This document shows, one piece after another, positions 51,717 through 60,361 of a stretch of DNA of 64,000 nucleotides. This DNA comes from Arthrobacter sp. B6 (GTDB lineage Bacteria; Actinomycetota; Actinomycetes; Actinomycetales; Micrococcaceae), in assembly GCF_001663775.1 (NCBI RefSeq), contig NZ_KV467168.1, positions 2,392,870 to 2,456,869 of the forward strand, read 5' to 3'. The translations under genes and the position numbers were made by a program. Below the pieces are notes generated by a model, which ran no database searches, was not told where the DNA came from, and saw nothing but the letters and a program-made list of their open reading frames with translations. How positions within the stretch are numbered: the stretch's first letter is position 1; every line of letters begins with the position of its first letter.

Positions 51717-52738
51717 CTGGCCGAAGCCGCGGCGCCTGCCAGACCCTTGATGCCGTCCAGTGGAAAGTGGCATTCGGCCACGTGCCGTGTGCCGTCTGCC
51801 GCTGCCAGCACCTGCGGTTCAGGTGCCTCTTTGGCGCAGATGTCCTGCGCCTTCCAGCACCGGGTACGGAAGCGGCAGCCCGACGGCGGATCCAGCGGAG
51901 AGGGCAGCTCCCCCTTCAGGACAATCCTGTCCCGCTTCACCCCGCTGACGTCCAGCTTCGGGGACGCCGACATCAGGGCCGCGGTATAGGGGTGCCGGGG
52001 GTGGTCAAAGACCTCTTCCGTGGCTCCCGTCTCGATGATCCTTCCCAGATACATGACTGCCACCCTGTCCGCCACGTGCCTGACCACCGTCAGGTCATGG
52101 GAGATAAAGATGTAGGACACCCCCAGCTCCTTTTGCAGGTCGTTGAGCAGGTTCAGGACCTGCGCCTGCACGGAGAGGTCCAGGGCGGAGACCGGTTCGT
52201 CGAGGATGATGACATCAGGGTTCAGGGCCAGGGCACGGGCAATGCCAAGACGCTGCCGCTGGCCGCCGGAGAACTCCTGCGGCGATTTGCGGGCGTCTGA
52301 GGGACGAAGTCCCACCATGTGGAGCAATTCGCGAACCCTGGCCTCGCGTTCCTTCGATGAGGGGTAGAGGCTCCGGTGGGTGGCCCACGGCTCGGACACG
52401 ATGTCGCCGGCGCTCATTCGGGCGTTCAAGGAGGCAAAGGGGTCCTGGAACACCATCTGGACGCGTCGCCGCCAGTTCAGCAGTTCCTTCCCGCGGAGTC
52501 CGAAGGGATTGGTGCCTTCAAAGCTCACAGTCCCTTCGTCCGGCGTCTCAAGCATCATCAGGGTCCTGGCCAGGGTGGATTTTCCACAACCTGACTCACC
52601 CACGAGTCCCAGGGTCTCTCCGCTGCCCACGGTCAGGCTGATTCCGTCCAGCGCCCTGAGCTGGGTGTTGCCGCTGGCGCTCTTGGCTACGTGGAACGTC
52701 TTGGACAGGCCGTTGATTTTCAGCAGGGGCTCAGACAT
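51713..52738 (-). CDS. Oligopeptide/dipeptide-type ABC transporter ATPase (DppF/OppF)
   Basis: A 341-residue ATPase. It has Walker A GESGCGKSTLAR, Q-loop QMVFQDPFASLNARMS, signature EFSGGQRQRLGIARAL, Walker B VIILDEPVSALD and H-loop ISHDLTVVRHVAD. The C-terminal oligo_HPY region has PLDPPSGCRFRTRCWKAQ with four cysteines, typical of Opp/Dpp ATPases that carry an Fe-S cluster. It overlaps the preceding ATPase gene by 8 bases. Confidence 0.92.
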   Translation of the reverse strand: MSEPLLKINGLSKTFHVAKSASGNTQLRALDGISLTVGSGETLGLVGESGCGKSTLARTLMMLETPDEGTVSFEGTNPFGLRGKELLNWRRRVQMVFQDPFASLNARMSAGDIVSEPWATHRSLYPSSKEREARVRELLHMVGLRPSDARKSPQEFSGGQRQRLGIARALALNPDVIILDEPVSALDLSVQAQVLNLLNDLQKELGVSYIFISHDLTVVRHVADRVAVMYLGRIIETGATEEVFDHPRHPYTAALMSASPKLDVSGVKRDRIVLKGELPSPLDPPSGCRFRTRCWKAQDICAKEAPEPQVLAAADGTRHVAECHFPLDGIKGLAGAAASAR

Positions 52739-53828
52739 TGTTCAACTCCTCGCTGAAGTGGCAGGCTGCGGCGCGTGCCGGCCGCGGCTGGGTTTCGGGC
52801 TGGATGTCAGACTGGGCCACAGGAGGGCCCACGGGACGCAGCGCGGGACGCTCCGCCCGGCAAATGTCCTGCACCAGCGGGCAGCGGGACTGGTAGACGC
52901 AACCGGAAGGGATGTCGTGAAGTTCCGGCGGGCTGCCCGCGATGGACTTCAGCTGGGCTCCGCGTTCCAAATGCGCAGGAACCGACTCCAGCAGGCCTTT
53001 GGTGTAAGGGTGGCGGGGATCGGAGAAAACTTCGGAGACGGGACCGCTCTCCACCACATTGCCCGCATACATCACCGCCACTGAATCGGCTTCCTCCGCC
53101 ACCACGGCCAGGTCATGGGTGATCAGGACCACCGCCATCTGGCCCTCCTCACGGAGTTTGCGGAGCAGCTGCATGATCTGCGCCTGGACTGTCACGTCCA
53201 GGGCGGTAGTGGGTTCATCGGCGATCAGGAGCCGCGGATTAAGTGCCACAGCCATGGCGATCAGGATGCGCTGCCGCATCCCCCCGGAAAACTGGTGGGG
53301 ATACGAATTGATCCTGGATTCCGGCTCCGGAATTCCCACACGCTTCATCAGGTCGATGGCCTCAGCCTTGGCCTGCTTTGCGTTGAGGCGGCGGTGGATC
53401 CGGAAAGCCTCCCCCAGCTGGGTGCCCACGGTGTAGACGGGGTTCAGGGCTGTGAGTGCGTCCTGGAAGACGATGCCCAATTCGGGTCCGGCAAACTTCA
53501 ACCGCTCCTTGGGCGTCAGCACGGCGAGGTCCGTTCCATTCAGGATGATCTGTCCCTCAGCCAGGTCACAGACGGGGTCCATGATTCCGGCCAGGGCCTT
53601 GGCTGTCATGGACTTCCCGCAGCCCGATTCACCGAGCAGTGCGAGGGTTTCGCCTGCACGGGCCTCGAAGGCGACGCTGTTGACCGCGCGCACGGTGCCC
53701 CGGTGGGTGCGGATATCCACGGCCAGGTCCTTGACCTGGAGGACAACGTCATGGGCCCTTGCCGGTCCAGGCGGAATGCCTGCGGTGCCGGAGCGTGGGG
53801 CGGGAGCTTGTTCTGCAGCTGTTTTCAC
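52731..53828 (-). CDS. Oligopeptide/dipeptide-type ABC transporter ATPase (DppD/OppD)
   Basis: A 365-residue ATPase. Walker A is GESGCGKSMTAKAL, Q-loop LGIVFQDALTALNPVYTV, signature QFSGGMRQRILIAMAV, Walker B LLIADEPTTALD and H-loop ITHDLAVVAEEAD. The C-terminal Cys region is IPSGCVYQSRCPLVQDICRA. Together with the next gene it makes the heterodimeric motor. It overlaps the permease gene by 4 bases and the second ATPase by 8. Confidence 0.92.
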   Translation of the reverse strand: MKTAAEQAPAPRSGTAGIPPGPARAHDVVLQVKDLAVDIRTHRGTVRAVNSVAFEARAGETLALLGESGCGKSMTAKALAGIMDPVCDLAEGQIILNGTDLAVLTPKERLKFAGPELGIVFQDALTALNPVYTVGTQLGEAFRIHRRLNAKQAKAEAIDLMKRVGIPEPESRINSYPHQFSGGMRQRILIAMAVALNPRLLIADEPTTALDVTVQAQIMQLLRKLREEGQMAVVLITHDLAVVAEEADSVAVMYAGNVVESGPVSEVFSDPRHPYTKGLLESVPAHLERGAQLKSIAGSPPELHDIPSGCVYQSRCPLVQDICRAERPALRPVGPPVAQSDIQPETQPRPARAAACHFSEELNNV

Positions 53829-54820
53829 GGCTTTGCCTCCTTGACTGGAATGCGGGCAATCATCCGCTTGCGTGGCAGGGACAGCCGCCAGCGCTGGGCC
53901 GGATCAGTCGCTATCCGCAGCCAGGCAGCCAGGACGTTGGCGGCGATGGTGGTAACAACGATGGCGACGCCGGGAAAGATTGATAGCCACCAGGCGGTCT
54001 GCAGGTATTGCCGTCCCTGCGACACCATAAGCCCCCAACTCACGTCAGGCGGTTGGATGCCGATGCCCAGGAAACTCAGGGACGATTCAGCAAGCATGAC
54101 GTAGCAGAACTCAAGGGTGGCCAGCGTCAGCAGAGTCGGCAACACGACGGGGATGACGTGCCGGCCAATGATTGCGTTGGGCCTGGCGCCAAAGGTCCGG
54201 GCCGCGTCCACGAATGTCCTGCTCTGCAGTTCCGCAGACTCGGCTCGCGCGGTGCGGAGATAAATAGGGATGCGGGTGAGGGCCAGGATCAGCACGATGT
54301 TGCCGGCACTGGGGCTGAAGACGTAAAGGACAACAACGGCGAGCAGCAAGGAGGGGAAGCTCATAATGACATCGGCGATCCGCATGGACACGTTCTCGCG
54401 CCAACCGCGGTGATAGCCCGCCCAGACCCCCCACAAAGAGCCAATCACAAGGGCCACCGCCACGGCCGGCAGGGCCACGGAGAACGTGGTACGGCTGGCC
54501 ACAACCAACCGGGCCAGCATGCTCCGGCCCAGCGAATCGCTGCCCAGGACGTACTCCCAGCCGTAGGCGAAGCTAAAAGGAGCCTTGTTCGCGAATAGCA
54601 GGTTCTGTTTTGTGGCCAGATCACCCATCAGTGCCGGGCCAATCAGGGCGGTCAGGCCGATCAGGACCAGGAGAACCGCGGATACGGTGGCAAAGCGGTC
54701 CTTCAGCAGGAGACGAAAGAGACTGAGCTTTCCTTCCCGCTTGTCGTTGTTCTTTCCGGTGCCGGGGTGATCTGCTGATGCCAGCTGATTTGCTGCTGGT
54801 TCAGTCAATGGACTGTTCAT
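53825..54820 (-). CDS. ABC transporter permease (DppC/OppC type)
   Basis: A 331-residue permease. A cytoplasmic N-terminus (GKNNDKREGKLSLFRLLLKD) precedes the first membrane segment FATVSAVLLVLIGLTALIG. There are six segments in all, with the DppC marker LGSDSLGRSMLARLVVASRT and the coupling loop DAARTFGARPNAIIGRHVIP. The late AESSLSFLGIGIQPPDVSWG is characteristic. It pairs with the DppB-type permease 8 bases upstream. Confidence 0.92.
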   Translation of the reverse strand: MNSPLTEPAANQLASADHPGTGKNNDKREGKLSLFRLLLKDRFATVSAVLLVLIGLTALIGPALMGDLATKQNLLFANKAPFSFAYGWEYVLGSDSLGRSMLARLVVASRTTFSVALPAVAVALVIGSLWGVWAGYHRGWRENVSMRIADVIMSFPSLLLAVVVLYVFSPSAGNIVLILALTRIPIYLRTARAESAELQSRTFVDAARTFGARPNAIIGRHVIPVVLPTLLTLATLEFCYVMLAESSLSFLGIGIQPPDVSWGLMVSQGRQYLQTAWWLSIFPGVAIVVTTIAANVLAAWLRIATDPAQRWRLSLPRKRMIARIPVKEAKP

Positions 54821-54828
54821 GGCTACTC

Positions 54829-55758
54829 CTATGCCCTTGCCGTGACAGGACGCACGCGCGCGTCCAACAGCGCGTAGCCCATATCGATGAGGATATTCAG
54901 GGCGAAAATTGCGACGGCGGTGAGCAGCACCGCTGCCTGTAGGACGGCGAAGTCGCGCTGCAGGATGGAATCGATCATCAGCTTTCCGATCCCGGGCCAG
55001 CCGAAGATGGTCTCCACCACAACGGCGCCGTTGACCAGGCCAACAGTCAGATCGCCAGCCACGGTGAGGGCCGGGGCAGCGGCGTTCCGGAGCGCGTGAT
55101 GCGTCACCACCCGCAGCTCGCCTGCCCCGCGGCTGCGGGCCAGCTTGATGTACGGCTCCGACAATGCGGACACCATGGAACCACGGACTATTTGGACCAG
55201 CACCCCGAAAGGCCGCAACAGCAACGTCGCAATGGGCAGTACCCAGGCGCTGGCTCCCGACACACCTGATGTCGGAAGCCAGCCCAGGCTAATGGCGAAG
55301 ACCCAGATGCCCACGATCGCCAGCCAGAAGTCGGGGATCGAAGCGGCCGCCATCGAGACAAAACTTGAGATGCGGTCCGCGATGCCGTTCGGCTTGAGCG
55401 CTGCCCAGCATCCCACTACCAGCGCCAGCAGGACGGCCAGAACCATGGTGGTGGCGGCGAGCTGCAAGGTGGCAGGGAACGCGCGCAACGCCATGGCTGC
55501 TGCATCCTGTCCGGTGCGCAGGGACTGTCCGAAGTCCAGGCGGAGCACACCGCCAAAGTAGTCGGCCATCTGCACCAGCAGCGGTTGGTCGAAACCGTTG
55601 CGTGCGGTGAACTCGTCCCTCATCTGCTGGGTTGCGTTCAGCGGCAGGTACAGGCTGGCGGGGTTTCCCGTCATCCTGGCCAGTGCAAATACACCGACGA
55701 TTACCACCACCAACGGAAGTGCGCTGGAGAGAATCCGCTTTCTCAAGTAGATCAGCAT
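54829..55758 (-). CDS. ABC transporter permease (DppB/OppB type)
   Basis: A 309-residue permease with six membrane segments. Family marks are NPASLYLPLNATQQMRDEFT, GVLRLDFGQSLRTGQDAAAM, the loop EPYIKLARSRGAGELRVVTH and TIFGWPGIGKLMIDSILQRD, which is diagnostic of DppB/OppB. It follows the binding-protein gene by 28 bases and shares its promoter. Confidence 0.92.
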   Translation of the reverse strand: MLIYLRKRILSSALPLVVVIVGVFALARMTGNPASLYLPLNATQQMRDEFTARNGFDQPLLVQMADYFGGVLRLDFGQSLRTGQDAAAMALRAFPATLQLAATTMVLAVLLALVVGCWAALKPNGIADRISSFVSMAAASIPDFWLAIVGIWVFAISLGWLPTSGVSGASAWVLPIATLLLRPFGVLVQIVRGSMVSALSEPYIKLARSRGAGELRVVTHHALRNAAAPALTVAGDLTVGLVNGAVVVETIFGWPGIGKLMIDSILQRDFAVLQAAVLLTAVAIFALNILIDMGYALLDARVRPVTARA

Positions 55759-55786
55759 GGGTGTCCTTCTTCTCCGGAGGTCCGGG

Positions 55787-57346
55787 CTAGCTGGCCGGGG
55801 TCATTTCCGAAACGCGCAGTTCGTCGCCGCTTGAGGAGTTCGGCGTGTAGTTCACGGATTTGGCCTTGCCGATGATCCCGGTCTGGTGGGAGATGTGGGC
55901 GAACTGGACAACCTTGTCGTTCTGGTAGGCGAAGATCTCCTCGAAGTCCTTCTTCCGAGCGTCACCCGATGCCGCGTCGGCCTTCTTGATCATGGCGTCA
56001 AACTCGGGAGTGCCGAAGTAACTTTGGGCGCCGGTGGACAGCATGTACTGGTCCACCGTGAAGGCTGCATCGCCGGCCTGGTTGCCGTGCTGGGTCATCA
56101 GCGCAACCGCGCCTTCGTCTGCTGCGAAGGGCCGGACCTGGTACGTCAGGTGCTGGCTTGTTTCAAGCATCTTCAGCTTGACGTTTAGGCCGGCCTGACT
56201 CAGCTGCTCCTGCAGGACCTGTGCCAACTCGGTGATCTTGGGGAACTGTGCGCTGCGGACCACGAGGGAGATCTGGGCAGATGTATCCACGCCGTCTGCC
56301 TTGGCCTGGGAAACCAGCTCTTTGGCCTTATCCAGGTCGAAGGCCCAGCCCTTCAGCTCAGGGTTATGCCCCACAATGCCTTCCGGGACCAACTGGGCAG
56401 CCACCTGGTGCTTACCCTGGTAGAGGGAGTTGACGATTCCCTCCTTGTCGATGGCAAAGTTGATGGCCTGCCGGACCCGGATGTCGTTCAACGGAGCCTC
56501 GTTGGCATCGAGCCGCAGCGCCACAGTTTCATTGTTCGGGTAGTCGATGCCAAGGTCGCCCATGTTGTCGTCCGGGCTCAGGCCCATCGCCACGTCGGCC
56601 TCCCCGCTGGTGACCATGGCAGCCCGCACGGAGCTTTCGGAGCGCCACTGGTATTCGGCTTTGGCGTATGCCGGCTTGTCTCCCCAGTAGCCGTCCCAGC
56701 TGGCCAGGGAGATCTTTTGGCCCGCGTCCCACTTCTCGATTTTGTAAGGTCCGGTGCCGATTGGTTCGCGGACTTTCTCGGTGGTGCTTGTTGAGGGCGG
56801 AACTACTTCCAGGAACGAGAGGCGCAGCGGAAGGATCGGATCAGGTTCGGGCGTTGTGACCGTCAGCGTCGTTGCATCCACGGCTGCAACCACCAGGTCT
56901 GCGTCGCCGAAGACGTAGCCTTCAACGTTGCAGCCCAGTTTGGAGTTGACCGCCCTGTCGATGGTGAAAGCTGCGGCTTCAGCATTGAACGGGCTGCCGT
57001 CCTGGAACGTAACGCCTTCGCGGAGCTTCAGGGTCCATTCCGTGTCAGAGGTGGCTTCCCATTCGGTGGCGAGCTTGGGTTCGAGTTCGCCTGTCTGGGG
57101 GTTTCGCTCGATGAGCGGTTCGGTGACGTTGGAACGCACCACAACACCCGTGGAGGTCAGGTTGGACTCACATGCTTCCAGGGTCGGGGGTTCCTGGCCA
57201 AGCACCACGCGAACGGTGCTTGCATTGCCCGGGTCGCCGTCGGAATTGGCCACAGAGCAGCCGCTGAGAGCCAGAAGCCCTGCAGATGCCAGGGCCGGCC
57301 ATGTGAGCAGGGCGGGATGAAAGGGATGCTTTGAAGAAGACGTCAT
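55787..57346 (-). CDS. ABC transporter substrate-binding lipoprotein, SBP family 5
   Basis: A 519-residue lipoprotein. The signal has PALASAGLLALSGCSVANSD with an LSGC lipobox. Family-5 (DppA/OppA) features are VTEPLIERNPQTGELEPKLA, the conserved EWTLKLREGVTFQDGSPFN, GTGPYKIEKWDAGQKISLAS and VRQAINFAIDKEGIVNSLYQ. ATG 57346 has a near-ideal RBS GGAGGAA (57352-57358), and upstream in-frame ATGs are therefore rejected. The ligand may be a peptide, but family-5 proteins also bind sugar acids and opines. The aldarate surroundings favour a non-peptide ligand (weak inference). Confidence 0.9.
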   Translation of the reverse strand: MTSSSKHPFHPALLTWPALASAGLLALSGCSVANSDGDPGNASTVRVVLGQEPPTLEACESNLTSTGVVVRSNVTEPLIERNPQTGELEPKLATEWEATSDTEWTLKLREGVTFQDGSPFNAEAAAFTIDRAVNSKLGCNVEGYVFGDADLVVAAVDATTLTVTTPEPDPILPLRLSFLEVVPPSTSTTEKVREPIGTGPYKIEKWDAGQKISLASWDGYWGDKPAYAKAEYQWRSESSVRAAMVTSGEADVAMGLSPDDNMGDLGIDYPNNETVALRLDANEAPLNDIRVRQAINFAIDKEGIVNSLYQGKHQVAAQLVPEGIVGHNPELKGWAFDLDKAKELVSQAKADGVDTSAQISLVVRSAQFPKITELAQVLQEQLSQAGLNVKLKMLETSQHLTYQVRPFAADEGAVALMTQHGNQAGDAAFTVDQYMLSTGAQSYFGTPEFDAMIKKADAASGDARKKDFEEIFAYQNDKVVQFAHISHQTGIIGKAKSVNYTPNSSSGDELRVSEMTPAS

Positions 57347-57655
57347 TGGATTCCTCCGGATCGGATGCTTGCGGCCGGCGGCAACTCCTGGACTGCCAAG
57401 CCGGGGCTTGGACAAGGGAGCTGAGGGGCCGCGCTGGACTCAAGCTAGTTGAGCTCCAAATGCTTCACAAGGCTGGCGAATGGTTATAGACGGGGGAAGA
57501 GTTGTCCCGCAGAGCCCTGGGCCGATGTGACGGCCACCACGCCGCTCCTAAAACCGCGCCGTTCCGCCGCAGAAGAGGAATCAATGCGCGTCAGGAATCG
57601 ATCAATGCCAATTGCATGTTGGACGCGTATCAATCCGCAAACCTAGGGTGCAGGT
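57347..57655. other. Divergent intergenic region between the ABC operon and a dehydrogenase
   Basis: A 309-base gap with no gene I can support. It contains the RBS of the binding protein, an imperfect palindrome built on CTCAA (57439-57443) and TTGAG (57449-57453), and an AT-richer stretch before 57656 that should hold the dehydrogenase promoter. No regulator gene is adjacent. Confidence 0.5.
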
Positions 57656-58606
57656 ATGAACAACACAACTGTCCTGCAGGTAGGGCCCCTGATGCCCATG
57701 GTCCAAGACGCCATCGTTGGCGACTACGGAGCGCTGCGGCTCCCCGATTCGCCGTCCGGTCAAGACGACTTCCTGCTCAGGCACGCAGAGTCTTTCGAGG
57801 TGGCGGTGACTTCCGGAAAGGTTGGGGTTGGCACGGACCTGATGCGCGCACTGCCCAACCTTCGCGCAGTGATCAATTTCGGCGTCGGCTATGACACCAC
57901 CGATTTCTCCCAGGCCGCAGAGCGGGGCATCACCGTCAGCAACACCCCCGACGTCCTCAATGACTGCGTGGCCGATACAGCGATCGCGCTTTACCTCGAT
58001 GTTCTGCGTAAAACCAGCGCGGCGGACCGGTACGTGCGCCGCGGCGATTGGGTCACTACGGGAAACTTCCCCCTGGCCACCAAGGCCAGCGGCAAGCGAG
58101 TGGGCATTCTGGGGCTGGGCCGGATCGGCAAAGCAATTGCGCGGCGGCTTGAAGGCTTTGACTGCATCATCAGCTACCACAGCCGCAACAGGGTCACCGG
58201 AGTGAGCTATGAATATGCCGCGTCCCCGGCGGAACTCGCGGCGGGTTGTGATGTGCTGATCGTTGCGGCCGCTGGCGGACCGGAATCCGTCAGGCTCGTG
58301 GACGCGGCCGTTATTGAGGCGATCGGCCCCACCGGCTACCTCATCAACATCGCGCGGGGTTCAGTGGTGGATGAAGCTGCACTCGTTGCCGCCCTGCTGA
58401 AGGGGCGGCTTGCCGGTGCAGGACTTGATGTCTTCGCCGACGAGCCGAAAGTCCCGGAGGACCTCTTTGCCCTCGACAATGTCGTCCTGCTGCCGCATTT
58501 GGGGAGCGGCACGCACGAAACGAGGGCGGACATGGCCGAACTGACCCTTGCAAACCTTCGGTCCTTCCTGGCCACAGGATCCGTCCTGACAGCTGTCGGC
58601 GCATGA
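57656..58606 (+). CDS. D-2-hydroxyacid dehydrogenase (hydroxypyruvate/glyoxylate reductase-like)
   Basis: A 316-residue dehydrogenase. LRAVINFGVGYDTTDFSQAA is the substrate-domain motif, VGILGLGRIGKAIARRLEG the Rossmann fold, NIARGSVVDEAAL carries the catalytic Arg, GLDVFADEPKVP the Glu, and LLPHLGSGTHETR the His. All three catalytic residues are present, unlike the copy at 49958. The product is probably a hydroxypyruvate, glyoxylate or tartronate-semialdehyde-type reductase. The stop overlaps a UspA gene by 4 bases. Confidence 0.9.
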   Translation: MNNTTVLQVGPLMPMVQDAIVGDYGALRLPDSPSGQDDFLLRHAESFEVAVTSGKVGVGTDLMRALPNLRAVINFGVGYDTTDFSQAAERGITVSNTPDVLNDCVADTAIALYLDVLRKTSAADRYVRRGDWVTTGNFPLATKASGKRVGILGLGRIGKAIARRLEGFDCIISYHSRNRVTGVSYEYAASPAELAAGCDVLIVAAAGGPESVRLVDAAVIEAIGPTGYLINIARGSVVDEAALVAALLKGRLAGAGLDVFADEPKVPEDLFALDNVVLLPHLGSGTHETRADMAELTLANLRSFLATGSVLTAVGA

Positions 58607-58995
58607 GCGTCGCGGTTGGCTACGGGTCCAGCAGAGAAGCGCGCGCGGCACTCCAGGCCGCCATCCATGAAGCGGCTCTCAGGGCGACGACGCTCGAGAT
58701 CATGGGCCCGGACACTGCAGAACAATCTTCGGAAGCAGACCGGCACATGGAAGCCGCGATAGAAGCGGCAGCGGCTCTCGGCGTCAAAGCCAATCTGCGC
58801 CCCAATGAGGGCCTTGACCCGGGGGACATCATGATCGATGCGTCCTACGAGGAAGATGTTGAGCTGATCGTCATAGGCGTGCGCCGGCGCTCCCCTGTTG
58901 GAAAGCTGTTCTTGGGCAGCACGGCCCAGCGGGTGATCCTGGAGGCAGGGTGTCCTGTCACGGCGGTCAAGGCCGACGTCGGACCCGCCACTTAG
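58603..58995 (+). CDS. Universal stress protein coupled to the dehydrogenase
   Basis: A 130-residue single-domain UspA-type protein. The N-terminal strand SVAVGYGSSREARAALQAAI and C-terminal VIGVRRRSPVGKLFLGSTAQ with CPVTAVKAD match the usp at 35726 closely in layout. The ATP-loop glycines are again partly replaced. It is translationally coupled (4-base overlap) to a dehydrogenase, as the other is to tctA, which implies a recurring partnership in this region. Confidence 0.87.
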   Translation: MSVAVGYGSSREARAALQAAIHEAALRATTLEIMGPDTAEQSSEADRHMEAAIEAAAALGVKANLRPNEGLDPGDIMIDASYEEDVELIVIGVRRRSPVGKLFLGSTAQRVILEAGCPVTAVKADVGPAT

Positions 58996-59030
58996 AGGCG
59001 AAGCCCGCTAGAAAAGGTCCTCGCATCCCA

Positions 59031-59079
59031 GGCTTGTTCGCGGGACCTAACCCTCAAGGCGAGGATCTGCGAACAAGCC
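59031..59079. repeat. Intergenic inverted repeat, family B copy 3
   Basis: Arms GGCTTGTTCGCGGGACC (59031-59047) and GGATCTGCGAACAAGCC (59063-59079) pair perfectly over the outer 11 bases. The loop AACCCTCAAGG resembles those of copies 1 and 2. It lies between the usp gene and the tRNA terminator. Confidence 0.82.
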
Positions 59080-59117
59080 CCTGACGGGCGGGCCCCAGGT
59101 GCCGTTGCCTGGACGCA

Positions 59118-59149
59118 AAAGAGCCCCGGTCCTAAGACCGGGGCTCTTT
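59118..59149 (-). terminator. Terminator of tRNA-Leu
   Basis: A perfect 14-base stem AAAGAGCCCCGGTC with its complement around CTAA, with T-rich ends on both strands. It lies 9 bases past the tRNA 3' end and, read on the minus strand, is a textbook intrinsic terminator. It may also end the usp transcript from the left. Confidence 0.88.
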
Positions 59150-59158
59150 CCATTTGCG

Positions 59159-59241
59159 TGCGCGAGGGGGGATTTGAACCCCCACGCCCTTTCGGACACT
59201 GGCACCTGAAGCCAGCGCGTCTGCCGTTCCGCCACTCGCGC
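59159..59241 (-). tRNA. tRNA-Leu (anticodon CAG)
   Basis: An 83-base class II tRNA on the minus strand. The acceptor 5' GCGCGAG pairs with 3' CTCGCGC, and the discriminator is A. The D-arm includes TGGCGGAACGGCAGACGC and the anticodon loop CTTCAGG gives CAG. There is a long variable arm, as in leucine tRNAs, and T-loop GGTTCAAATCC with a GGGGG/CCCCC stem. CCA is not encoded. Good terminator downstream. Confidence 0.95.
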
Positions 59242-59617
59242 GCAACTTCTTTTCCATGAATCACGGCCGGCTTCCCGGTTCCGCAACTACGTAAAAGCAG
59301 CGAGATCAAGCATAACGGACACCGGCGGCAAAACACCAATCGAGGGCGGCAGCACCATTCGCACGGTCGCCGGCAGCACTTCTCAGCGGAGACGAAGAGG
59401 GCCAAAAGGAACCTCGCCTGACCGCCCGCAGACAGCCCGACGCGAACTTTTCGACGGGGCCGGCCGTTGTGAATTAAGGTCATTCACAGGCCCGCCCAGT
59501 AGTATCTGATGTAGTAGTGCCTGCCATCGGCCGGCCTGCCGATCCGCAGTGAACTGTATTGCTGGTCGAGTTCCGGAACGACAACTGCCCCGCCACCGGG
59601 GGGAAAGGAGAAGGACT
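59242..59617. other. Intergenic region upstream of fhaA
   Basis: A 376-base gap with the tRNA promoter on one side and the fhaA promoter on the other. GTGAAT (59469-59474) and ATTCAC (59482-59487) form a 6-base inverted pair. The AT-richer stretch around 59500-59515 (AGTATCTGATGTAGTAG) is the likely -10 region of fhaA. No gene seen. Confidence 0.4.
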
Positions 59618-60361
59618 ATGGGTTTGCTGGACAAGGTCGAGCGCGGCATCGAAAAGGCCGTCCGCGGTGTCTTCTCCACCGGTTCCCGGGCGCAGGTGGA
59701 GCCGGTTGAGATCGCAAGCCGGCTTCGACGCGAGGTTGACCACAAGGCCATCACCATCGCCGCAGGCCGGACACTGGCCCCCAACGTTTTCGACGTCCTG
59801 CTCAGCGACGACGACTTCAAACGGGCACAGGAGTGGGGCACTCCGCTGGCCGAGGAACTGTGTGATGTGGTCATCAACCACGTCCGGAGCCAGGGCTACA
59901 CCCTCCAGGGCTCCGTGCGGATCTCATTCCGCCGCTCCGAAGAGCTGCGCGCCGGCGACTTCGAGATCAAATCCTCCACGGAGAAATCGAGTGGATCACC
60001 GGCAGGAGCGGCACCCCGCCCGAATCTCCCGGCTGCCCCCAGCCGCCAGCCCACCCGCCTGCAGCCTGTCCTGGACATCGACGGCCAGCGCTACTCCCTC
60101 AATGCCGCATCCATCATCCTGGGCAGGTCCTCCGAGGCCGACATCCTGGTTGACGACACCGGCGTTTCCCGCCGCCACCTCGAGATCCGCACGGCGAACG
60201 GGGTTACCAGCGCCGTGGACATGGGCTCCACCAACGGCAGCTATGTCAACGGGCACAAGGTCTCCGGCAGCACCGACCTTACCGACGGCTCCACCATCAC
60301 GATGGGACGGACAAAGATCATCTTCCGCCTGCTTCCCGCCAACACCGGTGGCCGCCCATGA
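59618..60361 (+). CDS. fhaA: FHA domain protein FhaA (DUF3662-FHA)
   Basis: A 247-residue protein. Residues 1-115 are DUF3662 (GLLDKVERGIEKAVRGVFS, then DVVINHVRSQGYTLQGSVRI). A Ser/Pro-rich linker leads to the FHA domain at 155-238, with phosphothreonine-binding residues in LGRSSEADI, GVSRRHLEI and DMGSTNGSYVNG. In actinobacteria FhaA binds phosphorylated Ser/Thr-kinase targets such as MviN and controls peptidoglycan synthesis. ATG 59618 with AAAGGAG RBS is chosen over longer in-frame starts. It overlaps fhaB by 4 bases. Confidence 0.93.
   Translation: MGLLDKVERGIEKAVRGVFSTGSRAQVEPVEIASRLRREVDHKAITIAAGRTLAPNVFDVLLSDDDFKRAQEWGTPLAEELCDVVINHVRSQGYTLQGSVRISFRRSEELRAGDFEIKSSTEKSSGSPAGAAPRPNLPAAPSRQPTRLQPVLDIDGQRYSLNAASIILGRSSEADILVDDTGVSRRHLEIRTANGVTSAVDMGSTNGSYVNGHKVSGSTDLTDGSTITMGRTKIIFRLLPANTGGRP

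Noticed and set aside
59159..59241. tRNA-flanked genomic island boundary
   Set aside because: No integrase, no direct repeat of the tRNA 3' end, and core growth genes lie directly beside it.
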